64,000 bases of DNA from Homalodisca vitripennis (taxonomy: Eukaryota; Arthropoda; Insecta; Hemiptera; Cicadellidae): assembly GCF_021130785.1 (NCBI RefSeq), contig NC_060215.1, positions 71,493,501 to 71,557,500 on the forward strand, in the 5' to 3' direction. The number at the start of each line of letters is the position of its first letter. Within the stretch, counting starts at the first letter, position 1. The notes beneath the pieces were generated by a model. The model did no database searches. It saw only the letters and a program-made list of their open reading frames with translations, and had not been told where the DNA came from. Of this stretch, positions 39,324 to 47,400 are shown one piece after another. The translations under genes and the position numbers were made by a program.

Positions 39324-39622
39324 CTTTTATATATATATGGTATTGGTATTGGTAATCTATAAAGGGGTATATGAAAAAATTCTCTAACCAACCTCGTTTC
39401 ATTTTGCGCAGATGTGCATAGGTCATTGAGGGTGAGATTGAAGTGAGGTTCGGTCTTGTTGAGCTGGCAGGTGATGTCTCCGTACGAGATATCAATGGCC
39501 GTTGCCTTGCTAGTTACCCCGATGAGGAAATGGCCCAGTTCGGCAGTGAGGTAGCCTAGAGTCAGAATCGCAAGCACGTACCACTTGTACAGCGCGCTCA
39601 GCTTCGCTAGTACTGGGATCAT
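5896..39622 (-). CDS. Spinster-like major facilitator superfamily (MFS) transporter, 10 coding exons
   Basis: This is the only convincing host gene. Ten minus-strand exons (39393-39622, 35236-35391, 27795-27905, 24091-24145, 23843-23950, 22273/22277-22501, 19570-19763, 18105-18189, 17294-17491, 5896-6059) join into about 509 residues with 12 probable membrane helices. That is the usual MFS size. The sequence shows an MFS motif A in the loop after TM2 (GIAADKYRR, about residues 121-129), a TM4-TM5 stretch GEAGLNPMSTGVLSDIF of the spinster-type pattern, a second motif-A-like GGIVSDKIV after TM8, and a C-terminal half containing EMWFGILFAILVEIVP. The loop between TM1 and TM2 carries three N-glycosylation sequons (N55, N62, N74) and four cysteines, so it should be lumenal or extracellular. 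The substrate is not readable from sequence; characterised spinster proteins export lysosomal lipids or sphingolipids, which is family knowledge only. The start is the ATG at 39620-39622, because the codon six bases upstream is GTG. MFS is near certain; the spinster branch is likely. Confidence 0.9.
7204..7270. repeat. (GT)n microsatellite
   Basis: About 33 GT repeats inside intron 9. An ORF reading through it is an artefact. Confidence 0.95.
8241..8318 (+). repeat. 39-bp tandem duplication
   Basis: Two adjacent copies start ATCCACGAAAGGAATTTC at 8241 and 8280, with a few differences in the second half. Confidence 0.85.
9423..10757 (+). mobile_element. Tc1/mariner-superfamily DNA transposon, decayed copy
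   Basis: A transposase-coding remnant of about 1.3 kb lies between imperfect terminal inverted repeats. The left end and the reverse complement of the right end share GACA[CT]AGAATAACGGG with about two mismatches in 18 bases. A clean TA target duplication is not visible at these borders, so the exact ends are uncertain by a few bases. The element is inside intron 9 and points opposite to the host gene. Confidence 0.8.
9540..10635 (+). pseudogene. Mariner-type transposase pseudogene (DUF4817-like head, DDD catalytic domain)
   Basis: The first part, MDQWNGQQRALAIKMFYKNG, is the DUF4817-type helix-turn-helix seen in insect IS630/Tc1/mariner transposases. It is followed by a second DNA-binding stretch (SRESIRRILHLELKFHPYK). 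The catalytic acidic residues are visible in MSDEAHFHL, WFQQDGATSYTA and WPPRSPDL; about 36 residues separate the second and third, so this is not the classic DD34D spacing. The frame is broken near 9,730 (frameshift), at 10,070-10,072 (TGA where Arg is expected) and near 10,247 (one base missing in an A-run). The C-terminus (FQECIRRRGRHLKDVVLKK) is intact. It is unlikely to make an active enzyme. Confidence 0.85.
11770..11783 (+). repeat. Left target-site duplication of the LINE
   Basis: AAGCTATTATCTCA, identical to the sequence after the poly(A) tail. It shows that bases upstream of 11784 are host DNA, although an open frame runs through from 11739. Confidence 0.9.
11802..13116 (+). pseudogene. 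LINE ORF1 (DUF4780-like Gag protein), one frameshift
   Basis: Starts at tandem ATGs (11802 and 11805) just inside the element. The N-terminal third is charged, with MVWFRKRGYSQEEARELAL (a pattern seen in insect LINE ORF1s), a basic KKPKRPHSDGSTPE region, then SYKQAVAGIRVGVL, which starts the conserved DUF4780-like domain. That domain continues as TAEWLKG...PWEEASLRI, IPRARIATVYLPD and EWNVLRRSDEGKSVLLTLAVD. The frame is broken near 12,437, in a run of five As. The C-terminal part is Lys/Arg/Gly rich. ORF1 proteins of this kind are thought to package the LINE RNA. It stops two bases before the ORF2 ATG. Confidence 0.85.
13119..16718 (+). pseudogene. LINE ORF2 polyprotein: APE endonuclease, reverse transcriptase, RNase H, three frameshifts
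   Basis: The endonuclease opens with MRLIQINLHHAKGATDIL and LIQEPW and contains SCDYNAHHTYWGS and SLSDHCPI, the catalytic Asp/Asn/His motifs of APE-type nucleases. The reverse transcriptase contains SYRPISLTSFMVKTMEKI, FMDIEGAFDRV, GCPQGGVLSPLLW and YADD (15111-15122). The RNase H domain carries FTDVS (Val in place of the usual Gly), QAEVMAI, LSDSQAALKAL and GNEKADILAKKGAE. A C-x2-C-x8-H-x4-C knuckle (CRLCG...HIWLDC) lies near the C-terminus. Frameshifts are at about 13,297, 14,478 and 15,003. ORF2 starts two bases after the ORF1 stop, suggesting translation by reinitiation. Confidence 0.9.
16814..16827 (+). repeat. Right target-site duplication of the LINE
   Basis: AAGCTATTATCTCA directly after the poly(A) tail. 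Its first two As could belong to the tail, so the duplication is 12-14 bp. Confidence 0.9.
17294..17491 (-). CDS. MFS transporter coding exon 9 (TM10-TM11)
   Basis: A 198-nt exon with acceptor CAATTGCAG and donor CTCGTTA|GTAAGT. It encodes AEMWFGILFAILVEIVP, then SVRSTTVGVFLFVMNNVGG and the start of TM12 (ALAIFYAGAYLV). The R-[ST]-T-[TA] stretch after a negatively charged helix end and the NNVGGNLP turn are typical of spinster-type MFS proteins. An earlier donor, CTC|GTTAGT, is possible but would not keep phase with exon 10. Confidence 0.92.
17492..19569 (-). other. Introns 8 and 7 of the MFS gene
   Basis: Intron 8 (17492-18104) and intron 7 (18190-19569) flank the 85-bp exon 8. Both are AT-rich with no open frame or recognisable repeat. 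A donor-like GGTCAAG|GTAAGT on the minus strand near 18,755 has no matching transporter-like exon and is treated as chance. Confidence 0.8.
18105..18189 (-). CDS. MFS transporter coding exon 8 (TM9-TM10)
   Basis: An 85-nt exon with acceptor TTTTATTTCAG and donor CTCTTTG|GTTAGT, phase 0 in and phase 1 out. It encodes 28 mostly hydrophobic residues: LISTPFAFGSIYMGPVGAM and ITLAISYLF. It contributes helices of the C-terminal six-TM bundle. Confidence 0.87.
19570..19763 (-). CDS. MFS transporter coding exon 7 (TM8 and second motif-A-like loop)
   Basis: Begins after the only acceptor, TTTTTTGCAG, inside a run of six Gs, and ends at CAG|GTAACA in phase 0. It encodes CFAYNCDLFYRDTFPHIDLG, a hydrophobic TM8, and GGIVSDKIVAKMGIKSR, the C-terminal-half counterpart of MFS motif A, then VAVLAISQ, the start of TM9. 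The reading frame is unambiguous from the protein, but it is offset by one base from the strong donor of exon 6. Confidence 0.9.
19780..19838. repeat. (TA)n/(CA)n microsatellite
   Basis: A TA tract passing into CA/CATA repeats, between MFS exon 7 and the foldback repeat. Confidence 0.9.
19841..19941. repeat. Foldback inverted repeat with (TA) loop
   Basis: Arms 19841-19885 and 19902-19941 are inverted copies (about 40 bp, a few differences) separated by a short TA-rich loop. The outer ends share GGTTTTTCTG and the inner ends CTACTTGGAAGA. The right arm continues into the Penelope fragment, so the left arm is probably an inverted partial copy of its terminus. Confidence 0.8.
19959..20001 (-). 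ncRNA. Hammerhead-ribozyme-like core in the Penelope fragment
   Basis: On the minus strand there is CTGATGA (19985-19979), one A, a 6-bp hairpin GGGTTC/GAACCC with a TGG loop (19977-19963), then GAAA (19962-19959). Immediately upstream, GAACC/GGTTT (20001-19997 and 19990-19986) can form a 5-bp stem abutting the CTGATGA box. These are the conserved boxes of hammerhead ribozymes, which are known in Penelope-like elements. Two deviations weaken the call: the extra A between the box and stem II, and no clear stem III. Confidence 0.35.
20221..20415 (+). mobile_element. tRNA-derived SINE, copy B
   Basis: The body matches copy A over CCTTGTACTGTACCGACTC, TGTTTGATAAGATCCCAGC and the GGCCAGTGGCCCATGAGGAC block. 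The tRNA-like head is shortened and degraded, and the end is TCTTCTTAAAAAAG. It starts about 25 bp beyond the Penelope fragment. Confidence 0.75.
21478..21852 (+). repeat. Diverged tandem duplication ending in a LINE-like tail
   Basis: Two related segments (about 21,478-21,640 and 21,650-21,790) share TTTTAGTTTTAAT-type starts, then a CCTGT...GTGCA[CT]GGAC block. They are followed by two tandem copies of AATAAATCATTTG, a form typical of LINE 3' ends. Confidence 0.4.
22277..22501 (-). CDS. MFS transporter coding exon 6 (TM6, central loop, TM7)
   Basis: Starts after acceptor TAACTGTAG in phase 0 and encodes GWRVAYYGSGIIALIIGFLT (TM6), KEPQR, a charged central cytoplasmic loop rich in Glu, Gly and Thr (about residues 245-272), and TM7 (FVMLCIAASIRHTP). 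The best donor, ACACCG|GTGAGT, leaves phase 0, but exon 7 needs one carried base. A weaker donor four bases further (GTGA|GTAATT, exon end 22273) restores the frame and adds Val-Arg. Alternatively the G-run at the exon 7 acceptor is one base short. Confidence 0.88.
22745..22815 (+). repeat. SINE head fragment, copy D
   Basis: Similar to the tRNA-like head of copy A: GGACTAAGGTGTCGGATTT, AACGCAGG and a B-box-like GGTTTAAATCC. No body follows. Confidence 0.5.
23843..23950 (-). CDS. MFS transporter coding exon 5 (TM5)
   Basis: A 108-nt phase-0 exon with acceptor TCTCTCGCAG and donor CTGCTG|GTAGGT. It encodes 36 residues (185-220) including TM5, NWGIYGGIGLSFPVGRYI. It is separated from exon 4 by an intron of only 140 bp, the shortest in the gene. 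An alternative donor GTCGCA seven bases downstream would break the phase with exon 6. Confidence 0.92.
24091..24145 (-). CDS. MFS transporter coding exon 4 (TM4 end)
   Basis: A small 55-nt exon with acceptor CTGTTGTAG and donor TCCGAG|GTAAGC. It completes the glycine codon from exon 3 and encodes EAGLNPMSTGVLSDIFSE (residues 167-184), the conserved turn between TM4 and TM5. It leaves in phase 0. Confidence 0.9.
27795..27905 (-). CDS. MFS transporter coding exon 3 (TM3-TM4)
   Basis: A 111-nt exon, phase 2 in and out, with acceptor GAGTACAG and donor GCTGG|GTAAGT. It encodes about residues 129-165: TM3 (MVGLCVLVCGVSIILMGG) and the start of TM4 (QFWHLVVLRMLFAAG). The pattern of aromatic residues, then LxxLR, then a glycine leading into GEAG is typical of spinster-type MFS proteins. 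Confidence 0.92.
29480..29545 (+). repeat. Possible LINE 3' tail
   Basis: TGTTCTCAAGAAATAAA followed by ATCATT and a (TTC)n run. The pattern resembles the 3' end of an insect non-LTR element. The 5' extent is not visible. Confidence 0.3.
30841..31020 (+). mobile_element. tRNA-derived SINE, copy C (diverged)
   Basis: A partial head with B-box-like GGGTTTAGATCC is followed by CCTTGTACTGTATCGACTC and CTCGCACAGGCC from the same body as copy A. It is more diverged and has small deletions. Confidence 0.6.
32894..33575 (+). repeat. Pair of 30-bp direct repeats 652 bp apart
   Basis: 32894-32923 and 33546-33575 are identical for 30 bases, starting TTAAATACC and ending CCGAGAG, with similarity continuing for several A-rich bases. 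The segment between contains a poly-C run and no recognisable ORF. Confidence 0.75.
34355..34680. repeat. GGAACTACA-palindrome repeat, copy 2
   Basis: Carries several versions of the same motif: GGAGCTACACCCCC (34,457), GGGGTGTAG (34,525) and GGAACTACA with TGTAGTTCC as 9-bp arms (34,562-34,590). It also has TTGTCCA followed by CTGGAACTACAT, as in copy 1. Two TGACGTCA sites lie at 34410-34417 and 34424-34431. Confidence 0.6.
35236..35391 (-). CDS. MFS transporter coding exon 2 (loop end, TM2, motif A)
   Basis: This 156-nt exon enters and leaves in phase 2. The acceptor is TTGCCACAG and the donor CGCAG|GTAAAT. It encodes residues 77-128. The end of the TM1-TM2 loop carries two more cysteines (C78, C90). 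It is followed by YQILAGPSFIAVYTVVG (TM2) and the motif A stretch GIAADKYR, which is completed by the next exon. A second AG eight bases downstream of the chosen acceptor would shift the frame and is rejected for that reason. Confidence 0.92.
35441..35491. repeat. (TA)n microsatellite
   Basis: About 25 TA repeats in intron 1, 50 bp from exon 2. Confidence 0.95.
39260..39322. repeat. (CA)n microsatellite
   Basis: About 31 CA repeats, 71 bp inside intron 1 from the exon 1 donor. Confidence 0.95.
39393..39622 (-). CDS. MFS transporter coding exon 1 (N-terminus, TM1, glycosylated loop)
   Basis: Encodes residues 1-76 plus two bases of codon 77. A short cytoplasmic N-terminus (MIPVLAKLSALYK) is followed by TM1 (about residues 14-36) and a loop with sequons NKT, NLT and NET and cysteines at about 52 and 69. 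The donor reads ACGAG|GTTGGT. An acceptor TGTTACAG lies 13 bases upstream of the ATG, so this exon has a short 5' UTR and at least one upstream non-coding exon is expected. A (CA)n tract sits about 70 bp into the following intron. Confidence 0.88.
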
Positions 39623-40260
39623 TGTCACTGGTTATCTGTAACACATCGATATTGATTAGGATCATGAATACGTAACAATTTTACAGCGCGCTCAGCTTTG
39701 CTCTTATCTTCAACGCATCATGAGTAGGATGACAAAAGCGTTGGGCTTGTATAACTCAGTGATTACATAGCACTAACATTTAAACATTTAAAACCACTAA
39801 TAGTTAAATATATTATTTTATTAGAAGCCAGTGAGGAAGTCCATATAAATTATTTATTTCAGGTCAACTTTAAACGGATCCGTATTATCTGTACTCTAAA
39901 TATCAGACGCTATCTCAGTAGATGGAAAAAAGTCTGCAACGGTTGTAAAATCGTTAGAGCTACGGTAAAGGAAATACCCCTTTCCAGGGGATAAGCGTTG
40001 CCCAACCCTTGTTTGCCGGCCGCCCGGGTTACCTGGAGAATCGTGAGGCGTTCACCTTGGAAATGTACACCTGACCTTGTGGCCTCGGTCTGTCCGCACC
40101 ACCCGCTCGCCACGCCATTATCTCACTACTTTCTTTATAATGGACTCTTGTTACCAGTAACAACACAGGAAACCGCTCGGCTCACTCGTACTTTAACCTC
40201 GGCCCGTCTTTTACAGTCAAGGACCGACGTTGCGAAATATTTTATGGCATGTATGTACTC
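39623..40260 (-). promoter_or_regulatory. GC-rich island with possible non-coding first exon of the MFS gene
   Basis: The stretch 39,990-40,230 is clearly richer in GC and CpG than its surroundings. On the minus strand it contains a donor-like TTCTCCAG|GTAACC (exon end at 40033) and, further upstream, a TATA-like ATTATAAAG near 40,140. Coding exon 1 has an acceptor just before the ATG, so an upstream 5' UTR exon must exist. This is a reasonable place for it, but there is no transcript evidence. Confidence 0.35.
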
Positions 40261-41164
40261 ATACAAAGTACAATGGTGATTGGTAAGTAAGTAAAATTAT
40301 GTTGAATACTAAAAATTACTATTCTAAATTATATTTAAAATTTATTACACATATGGTGTTACATGCCTTTTGTTACATTTAATAGGAATTCCATCCCACT
40401 TTCCAGTACTGCAGTATTCACTCACCCTAACGTACAACTACTAAAATTGTCATAAATTGTGTTAATAATTAACTTTTGTTGTACTCTCAAACAATATTTG
40501 TTGTAGAATTAGTCTGCTTTTGAGTAAAAATGTATAAAAACCTTAAGCTCGTTTAGATACATTATCTGTAATATTAGCGTTAGAAATCAAAGAATGTAGT
40601 AATATAAACAGTTCTCTGTAGGTATTTTCTATTATTTAACATTGTATTGGAAATTCAAGAGACTTTATTCCATTTAACTTGGAACTAGTTCGGGAGGTAA
40701 AAATACACTTATCTTATTACTGCAAAGAGACACTATAGTTTTCATAAACTACAGTAACAACTGTATCAATTAGCCTTACCTCCTGTCTAAAATCTTGATA
40801 TTTCAGAATGATACAAGTTTGTTACAAATTGTTACTTTTACTCTGTACACTGAATAGCAACCAGAAGTATAGGCCTACCTTGTATGTACGATTGATTCGC
40901 TAATATTTCCAAACCTTTTAAAGTACTATTGCTTCGAATTAATTTGGGCCCATCTATTCGATAAAAAGGTAAAATCTGCATCGTTCGTGAAAACTAAAAG
41001 GCATGGAATAACTTAACTTCATTAATAGATACAAACTATTACTTAAGTCGATTTGCCTTTGATGATAAGCTGAGGAGAATTACATTTTACAAAGTGATTC
41101 AAGTTTTATACCTTATACTCTGAAAGTAACCTCACATTGGATTTGAACTACACCACCATCAACC

Positions 41165-41425
41165 AAGGACGTAGGCAGCAAGGGGGTCCAAGGGGTCCGG
41201 ACCCCCCAAATTTATAATTCTTTCAATTACATTTTTAGTAAACGATTATTATTATTTAAATAATTCAGTATTACTGACATTTACTGCTGAAAGATCGTTC
41301 TTAACAAAAGAAACGGGTCATGGACTTTTTCAGGAACAAAATGGGACCTTACTCTCTGTTCACTATGAGAAAATATCAGTTATCTTGAACCCCCCTCCCT
41401 CTAAATTATTCCTGACTACGATCTG
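41165..41425. mobile_element. Possible hAT-like miniature element
   Basis: About 260 bp with weak terminal inverted repeats (CGTAGGCAG at the left, CTGACTACG at the right), G-rich and C-rich subterminal runs and a perfect palindrome GGGGTCCGGACCCC. This layout is common for short hAT-derived repeats. No clear 8-bp target duplication is seen. Confidence 0.4.
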
Positions 41426-44400
41426 GCCGTCAACTATAACTGTTGTATACTTAACAATCAGTTTCGTATAGTTATATGTACATAAACCTCAACTGAACGG
41501 AATACCACAAAATTAAACTGCGTGAACTTTCAGCACGTTCAACAGATATATGAAGTCAAGCGTAGCGGAATTAATTTATCAAGATTTCACACTCGTAACT
41601 GGTTTGTACTAGTTGCGTGGTCTCGCAGGACAGGCACTGAGATCTAGGAGACGCCCATTCTTACACTTTACTAAAGCAAGTGACCGCTAGATTGAAAGGC
41701 TTGCATGTAGTAGTTGAGAAACTCACCTTTGCCTTGATATAAATATGTAATTAAAGATAAGTAAACAACTTGAAGTGGATTTTTATATTTATCTATATTT
41801 TAATTATTTATTGTAAATTCTGCAATATGAAAGTTTAAAGTTCAACACTTGGAGGTGCCATACGGTATAGTCTCTTGCAGTGATGTGGGACACGGTAGAT
41901 GCAATACCCCGTGTAGATTTGGCTATTTGCAACACCATTAACATCATTAGGCACCTTCTATGAGGTATGTGACATTTATGACCATGTTTGAGGTTTTGCT
42001 CAAACATGAACCCCGAAAATAGACCAACATGTTGGAGATTACCTATCTTTGTCTTTTTATTGCAATGCGTTTTAATTTTAAGAAGTAGTAGAGATTTACC
42101 CTATTTTCCCTACAAAATCAATAAGAACACATTTTGTTTTAGATAAGATAACAGTTAAAGCATTTTCAATCCTTCTAATAAATGATAAGCAAAATAACAT
42201 AATAGTATTTTTGTACTCAGTGTAAACCCTGTACTTTGCTCAAAATGTTTGCAGGATCTCGATTTCCAACTCCAACAATGTTCAAACGCTCTCCATTTTC
42301 TCGCTTTTGAACTCGTTTGGCGGTTTTTTACAACTAGGGCTAAACGGCGTTTTTAAACGGTGTTGGGTATGTTTCAATGTTTTATACAACATTTATACAA
42401 CAGCTACTAAAATGATTGGCAGGGTTTTTATAAAGCCTGACTGAGCATTGAATCGCTTATTCACTTCACAAAAGTTATGAAGTATTTCCTGACAAGATAA
42501 ATCTCAACCCTGAAACTTAGAAAGTGAATGGGCCACGGCCCTCATGTCAAACAATAACAATTTTCCAAGGCCAAAGATTTAATCTTCCGTGAAATTTAGA
42601 TTAAATTACATTTTTGATATTTTTTTGATCACTAACATATTATCAGGAATGCACGAGAAAATATGCAAAAGTCGTTTCCAAAATACTAAACAGAATTCAT
42701 TAAAGGTTTGCTCTTAAGAAAACATTACTATTGTATAAAAGAAGTATGTATGAACACAGTCTATTCCGATTATAAAATGCCATTCCTTAGTTTTGAAACG
42801 TAGAAAAGTTATCACGCACAATTAGTATAGCAGCTCTGTCATAAATAATAACCAACTCAAAATTTTTAATGGTGTAAAACTGTACGATTTTTTGAATACT
42901 TTATGCAAAATCTGCAATACTAAAATTCTTGTTTCTAATCAGCCTTTTCAGAATGGAAGTAGTTTTGTAGTAAAAATGTACCAATATATTTTTTATATTA
43001 AGACCAATAGTTTACTACCACTTTCATGAAAAAAATATGATACCGATTTTTACAGTCGTATTGTATGCATAATCGTGATCTTTGAACCGAACCGAAGTGA
43101 TTTATAGAAGTGGTTGCGTTCAAATAAGTTGAGTTGACCCACCCTTGATCATTTCTTTTGTTTATTTTTTGTTTAGAGGAAAGCTCCATTTTACGTTTCA
43201 ACATTGAATAAGGAATTCTATTTTTGGAAAGGGAGGAAATCATTCTGAAACCTATACAAACGAATACGGTTGTTTGTCATATGTTTAAGGCTGAATTAGG
43301 AACTTTACAGTGTAAATTATAACTGAAACATAGTTGCCATTTTAAAAGTTCATATTGTAGTTTGCTTCCCTATGTTATGTCTCTAAGTGACGCTAAAAGA
43401 ACCTCAAATCCACGTTCCTAAGTGACACAGAGCTAACAACTTCCTCATTTAATCGGTTTTAGAACGAATTTTTCACGTACACGTCAAGTAGATTCCATTC
43501 GTACGCTTCTTTCGCGGTTCCACTGCTTCCCATTATTTTATAAGGAGTAGCAGAACTTCCCGTTTCACCATTTCCAAACATGTTTTACAGAGCTTTAGTC
43601 TATTACGATTCAATGCTTTGGGTCGTAGCACTTCCTCTAATATGATTCAAGAACCGTTTAGTTGGCAGTCGCTCTTCAGATGACCACAGTGCACCGTGTT
43701 ATTTTCTATCCACTTTGCGTCTGAATTGTTTGAAAAAAGGGGAAAAATTGTTAAAACGGAATCGTATCAACATGTTTTTTTTGTCCTCGCGTGCTGTTTC
43801 GCATGTTATTTTGCCTACTCATTGTAAGATTTTTAAATTAGAGATAAATTTGATATTTTGACAGTACAGAAGAAAATTCAAATAAGACAGTACACTAGGA
43901 TAAACACAATTATACTCCGTTTGCTTAAACCGGATATAAATTGATTAAATCGATTTTTCTGCTCTTGTTTAACCCTATGAGAGTGAATTTACGTTCGTGT
44001 TGAGTCATAATAAGATGAGTGAGGAAGGATAGTTTTGTACCTCCTTATAAGTTTATGTTAGGTACAAAACTGTAATGGTAATATACAAATATTTGATAAA
44101 TTTAAATAGCAAGCAATAATATTTATCTATATATTTTTTGGGGAGTGCAATATAACACATCTTCCAAGAGCACGTATTAAGAGAGATTTTGTGTATTGAC
44201 TCGTTTGGCACCTTGACAACCCCTTAGATGTGAATATGGTGTAAAATTGCTACTTTAATACAATTAAACAAGTGAGATAATAGCAAACACGTTGGTAATC
44301 AATTTTAAGCACGAGAATGTACACTTTATAAAGGGAACAAGAGTTGGGAGAGTATCGGACTGCTAGTGTCAGGTCCACGGAAGAATGGACAGTCAACCTT

Positions 44401-47400
44401 GTGGCCGGCGGCCTGAAGAAGCTAGACCGTGAACTATGCCAAATCGGTATTCAATTGATAAGGTCGTATTTACACTCTCAACAATCTTCTTGTTCAAATT
44501 CCATTATAGTCTGTGTTGTGTGTCTCGGAACTGACTGAAAAAAAAACAATGGAAACAAATATGACTTTAGAACCACAAGCTGATTTTACGCGTATTTAAT
44601 TCTTTGCATTGTGTTTTTATTTCTCTGAGCCATCATGCATAGTGTTATTTGTTACACTGCCAAAACGCTTAGCCTATGGCACTTGTTCCATTCATAATAT
44701 CTTCTTCAGCTTTCACTGACTCCTTCATTATAAACAGGTTTTAGTCAGGCTACCGTCCCGTCGCGTCGCTTCGTCAATTATTGGAATAGGCGGTGACTTT
44801 TATTGCATGTTTCAGTCATGTTAGCGGTTTGGCTATTCGATATATGAAAATATAATAAAAAAGCTAAATTTACTATACAAAACTGTAAATTTAAAAACTT
44901 AAAATTATTGTATAGTATGTATGTATGTACTGTATGCAATTTAAGTGTATTCTCTTCTAGCTGGGAAATAACAAATCTATAGAATATAATAATTTTCATA
45001 ATAATTTAAAATGGCCCATTGTTATCTTTTGTCCGTATAAGTTGATTAAGGGAGTTTCCACGTGAACAGTAAAAGGTATTTTCTAAAATATACTAGTTTA
45101 TAGGGTTGTGTACAAAATAATTCTAAAAGGAAGATAAGAAAACTGCAAGATAATTTGTTTAGTTAATTATTATGAAACTGTAGTTTTTAATTGACTTGTT
45201 CTTTAAACTTAAAAATGAGTGAACGTTATAGTTAATATTGTGTAATAAAATAAAACATTTCACTGTGAAAGATTTATTTACTTTAGAATCCAAAATATAA
45301 ATTATGAAATTTACCTTTTCACTTACGACGCAAGCTCGTATACAATGATAAAATGTCAAAGTTGATCATATGGCTAATGGCTTTAATGGCTTTTTTTAAC
45401 GCCGATTAAGATAATGAATGTGTTTAAATAACTGGCAATTAAATGTGTAGTTTTTATCTGGAAATGCCACAGAATTTAGCAAAAGTTATATAAAAATATT
45501 TTTTATTAACATTTGATATTTATTATCAAATTTCTCATTATATTTTCAAAATATTATCACCGTTCCTATAAATTTAATATACAGTTTTAGTTTTGTAAAT
45601 AACTATTTTAGTTTGTAATTACCACTCTTATACTCATTTAATCTTAATGATAAGCGGATTGCCTTACGTTGGATGTCAGATTATCAGAGCAAAAAGAGGC
45701 CATCAAATAAGGACATTGTCGTTGCGTAACCGACACAATAGTCAACTCCCTGTCCTGCGGCATAGACTGGAGAGTGACCTCCTGATTGCAACCACTTCGT
45801 TCGTACCAACCTTTATTCCGAAAATTAGTTAGTTTTAAACAGCAGCAAATAATATATGTTTATTTCCAGCATGTTTTAAAGATAAAATTTCTTTTGTAAC
45901 AGATATTAGAGTGTGTATTTGTTTGCTTTACCCTTTACATCAAGTTTCCTAAATACTACACATTTTATTATATGATCAATTTATGCTGTCTGATAAGTCT
46001 AATCATATGGCAGTGAGAGGTTATTTGTTATAGTCCCGTTCCAACCATTATATTGTAAGGCTTACGGGTGTCCTGCTCGTAATGTACGAATCAATTTCTT
46101 ACGGAATCAATTATTGAGTGATGCATTACAGCAACCATTCAAATATCCTATAACTGGTAATAGTCTGTATTGAAATTGAAGAGCCATTGGGCCTGATTTA
46201 GATATAGAACATTGAAATTTTGCAAGTTACGTGCTCTAAAGCACGTTTTATCCGTGAAGACTGGTGACAATAGACGAATCTATTATATATCTCTCTCTCC
46301 AATTCTTGTTGGTAAGATTCGTACACAGGCCTGCGACGACGTACAGAATAGGGCTTACACGAGATCAACAACATTACTGTTGATAAGGCGCTTTGCCTTT
46401 TCCCACCAAAACACGATTTACTTTTTGTCGATTTCAATTCTAACACATTCTTAAAGCAATATTAACAGAGTCAGAAAGTGTTATTAAAATATACTATAAG
46501 CACTAAAATAAATATGCATACTTATCTGTTCTCTGCCCTAAAAATTGTGAGAATTATTACAAACCCATTATTAGTTTTGACTTACACTAGTGCTAAACTG
46601 TATTTTTGATTTATTATAGCAAAACGTTGAATGCAATTTTGTTTGTTTGATTATTTGTTTATTGATCGTTTGTTGATTTATTGTTTATAGAAAAACTTAC
46701 ATATACTGACGTATTAAAGCCATAACCAATCCCTTAATATTTAAGACTTGCAACTTTTAAAAGTTATGGAGGCCTAAATTTAGGATAGATTTATTTTCTC
46801 TAGTAAATATTTAAATATTTGAGGCCTCAATAAGAGCCTCAGATAACAGAAATGTCACATTTAATATATTTATGATTGATTGTCATACAAACCAAATTAC
46901 AACACGAGTCTTTTTAGTGATTAAGGATTACATTGGATATGTTACTGTATTAATAGTATTATTAGTCCTATCGCTGAAAGTATTATATTGCGTAACTGTA
47001 GCTGACGACACTAAGAGTTCCAATCTTATTAGTTTACTCTTAGTAAAAAATTACTCCTATAGTTAAAATGACTTTATTTAGTTGCCAAGTATCTCAAAAT
47101 CACACTTCTCAACAACTTCATATAAAATGAGAGTAGGTTGAAACAAGGATGATAACTTTTTGTTAATTGATACTTCGAAAATATAAATATTAATTTCTTA
47201 TATTGTCTATACAAATTAACTGGTTAAACTGGCAGAAGAACTTAAAAACGTTTTAAACAAGCCTCAGTGGTGTAGCAATGCATTATTACAACCCGTGTAT
47301 ATTGTAGTAAATGCTTAATTAGTAAATAGAGGCATAAACAAACAGCATAAATATAGTGCATGTAATTGTTATTTATTTCAATTTGTTGCTTTTTATTGTC

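Larger units (their letters stand above)
35392..39392 (-). other. Intron 1 of the MFS gene
   Basis: 4.0 kb, AT-rich, with a (TA)n microsatellite near the acceptor side and a (CA)n tract near the donor side. The ORFs inside it are short and have no recognisable domain. Confidence 0.8.

Noticed and set aside
39235..39392. C-terminal extension of MFS exon 1 through the (CA)n tract
   Set aside because: A splice donor precedes it, and the join to exon 2 restores the transporter sequence.
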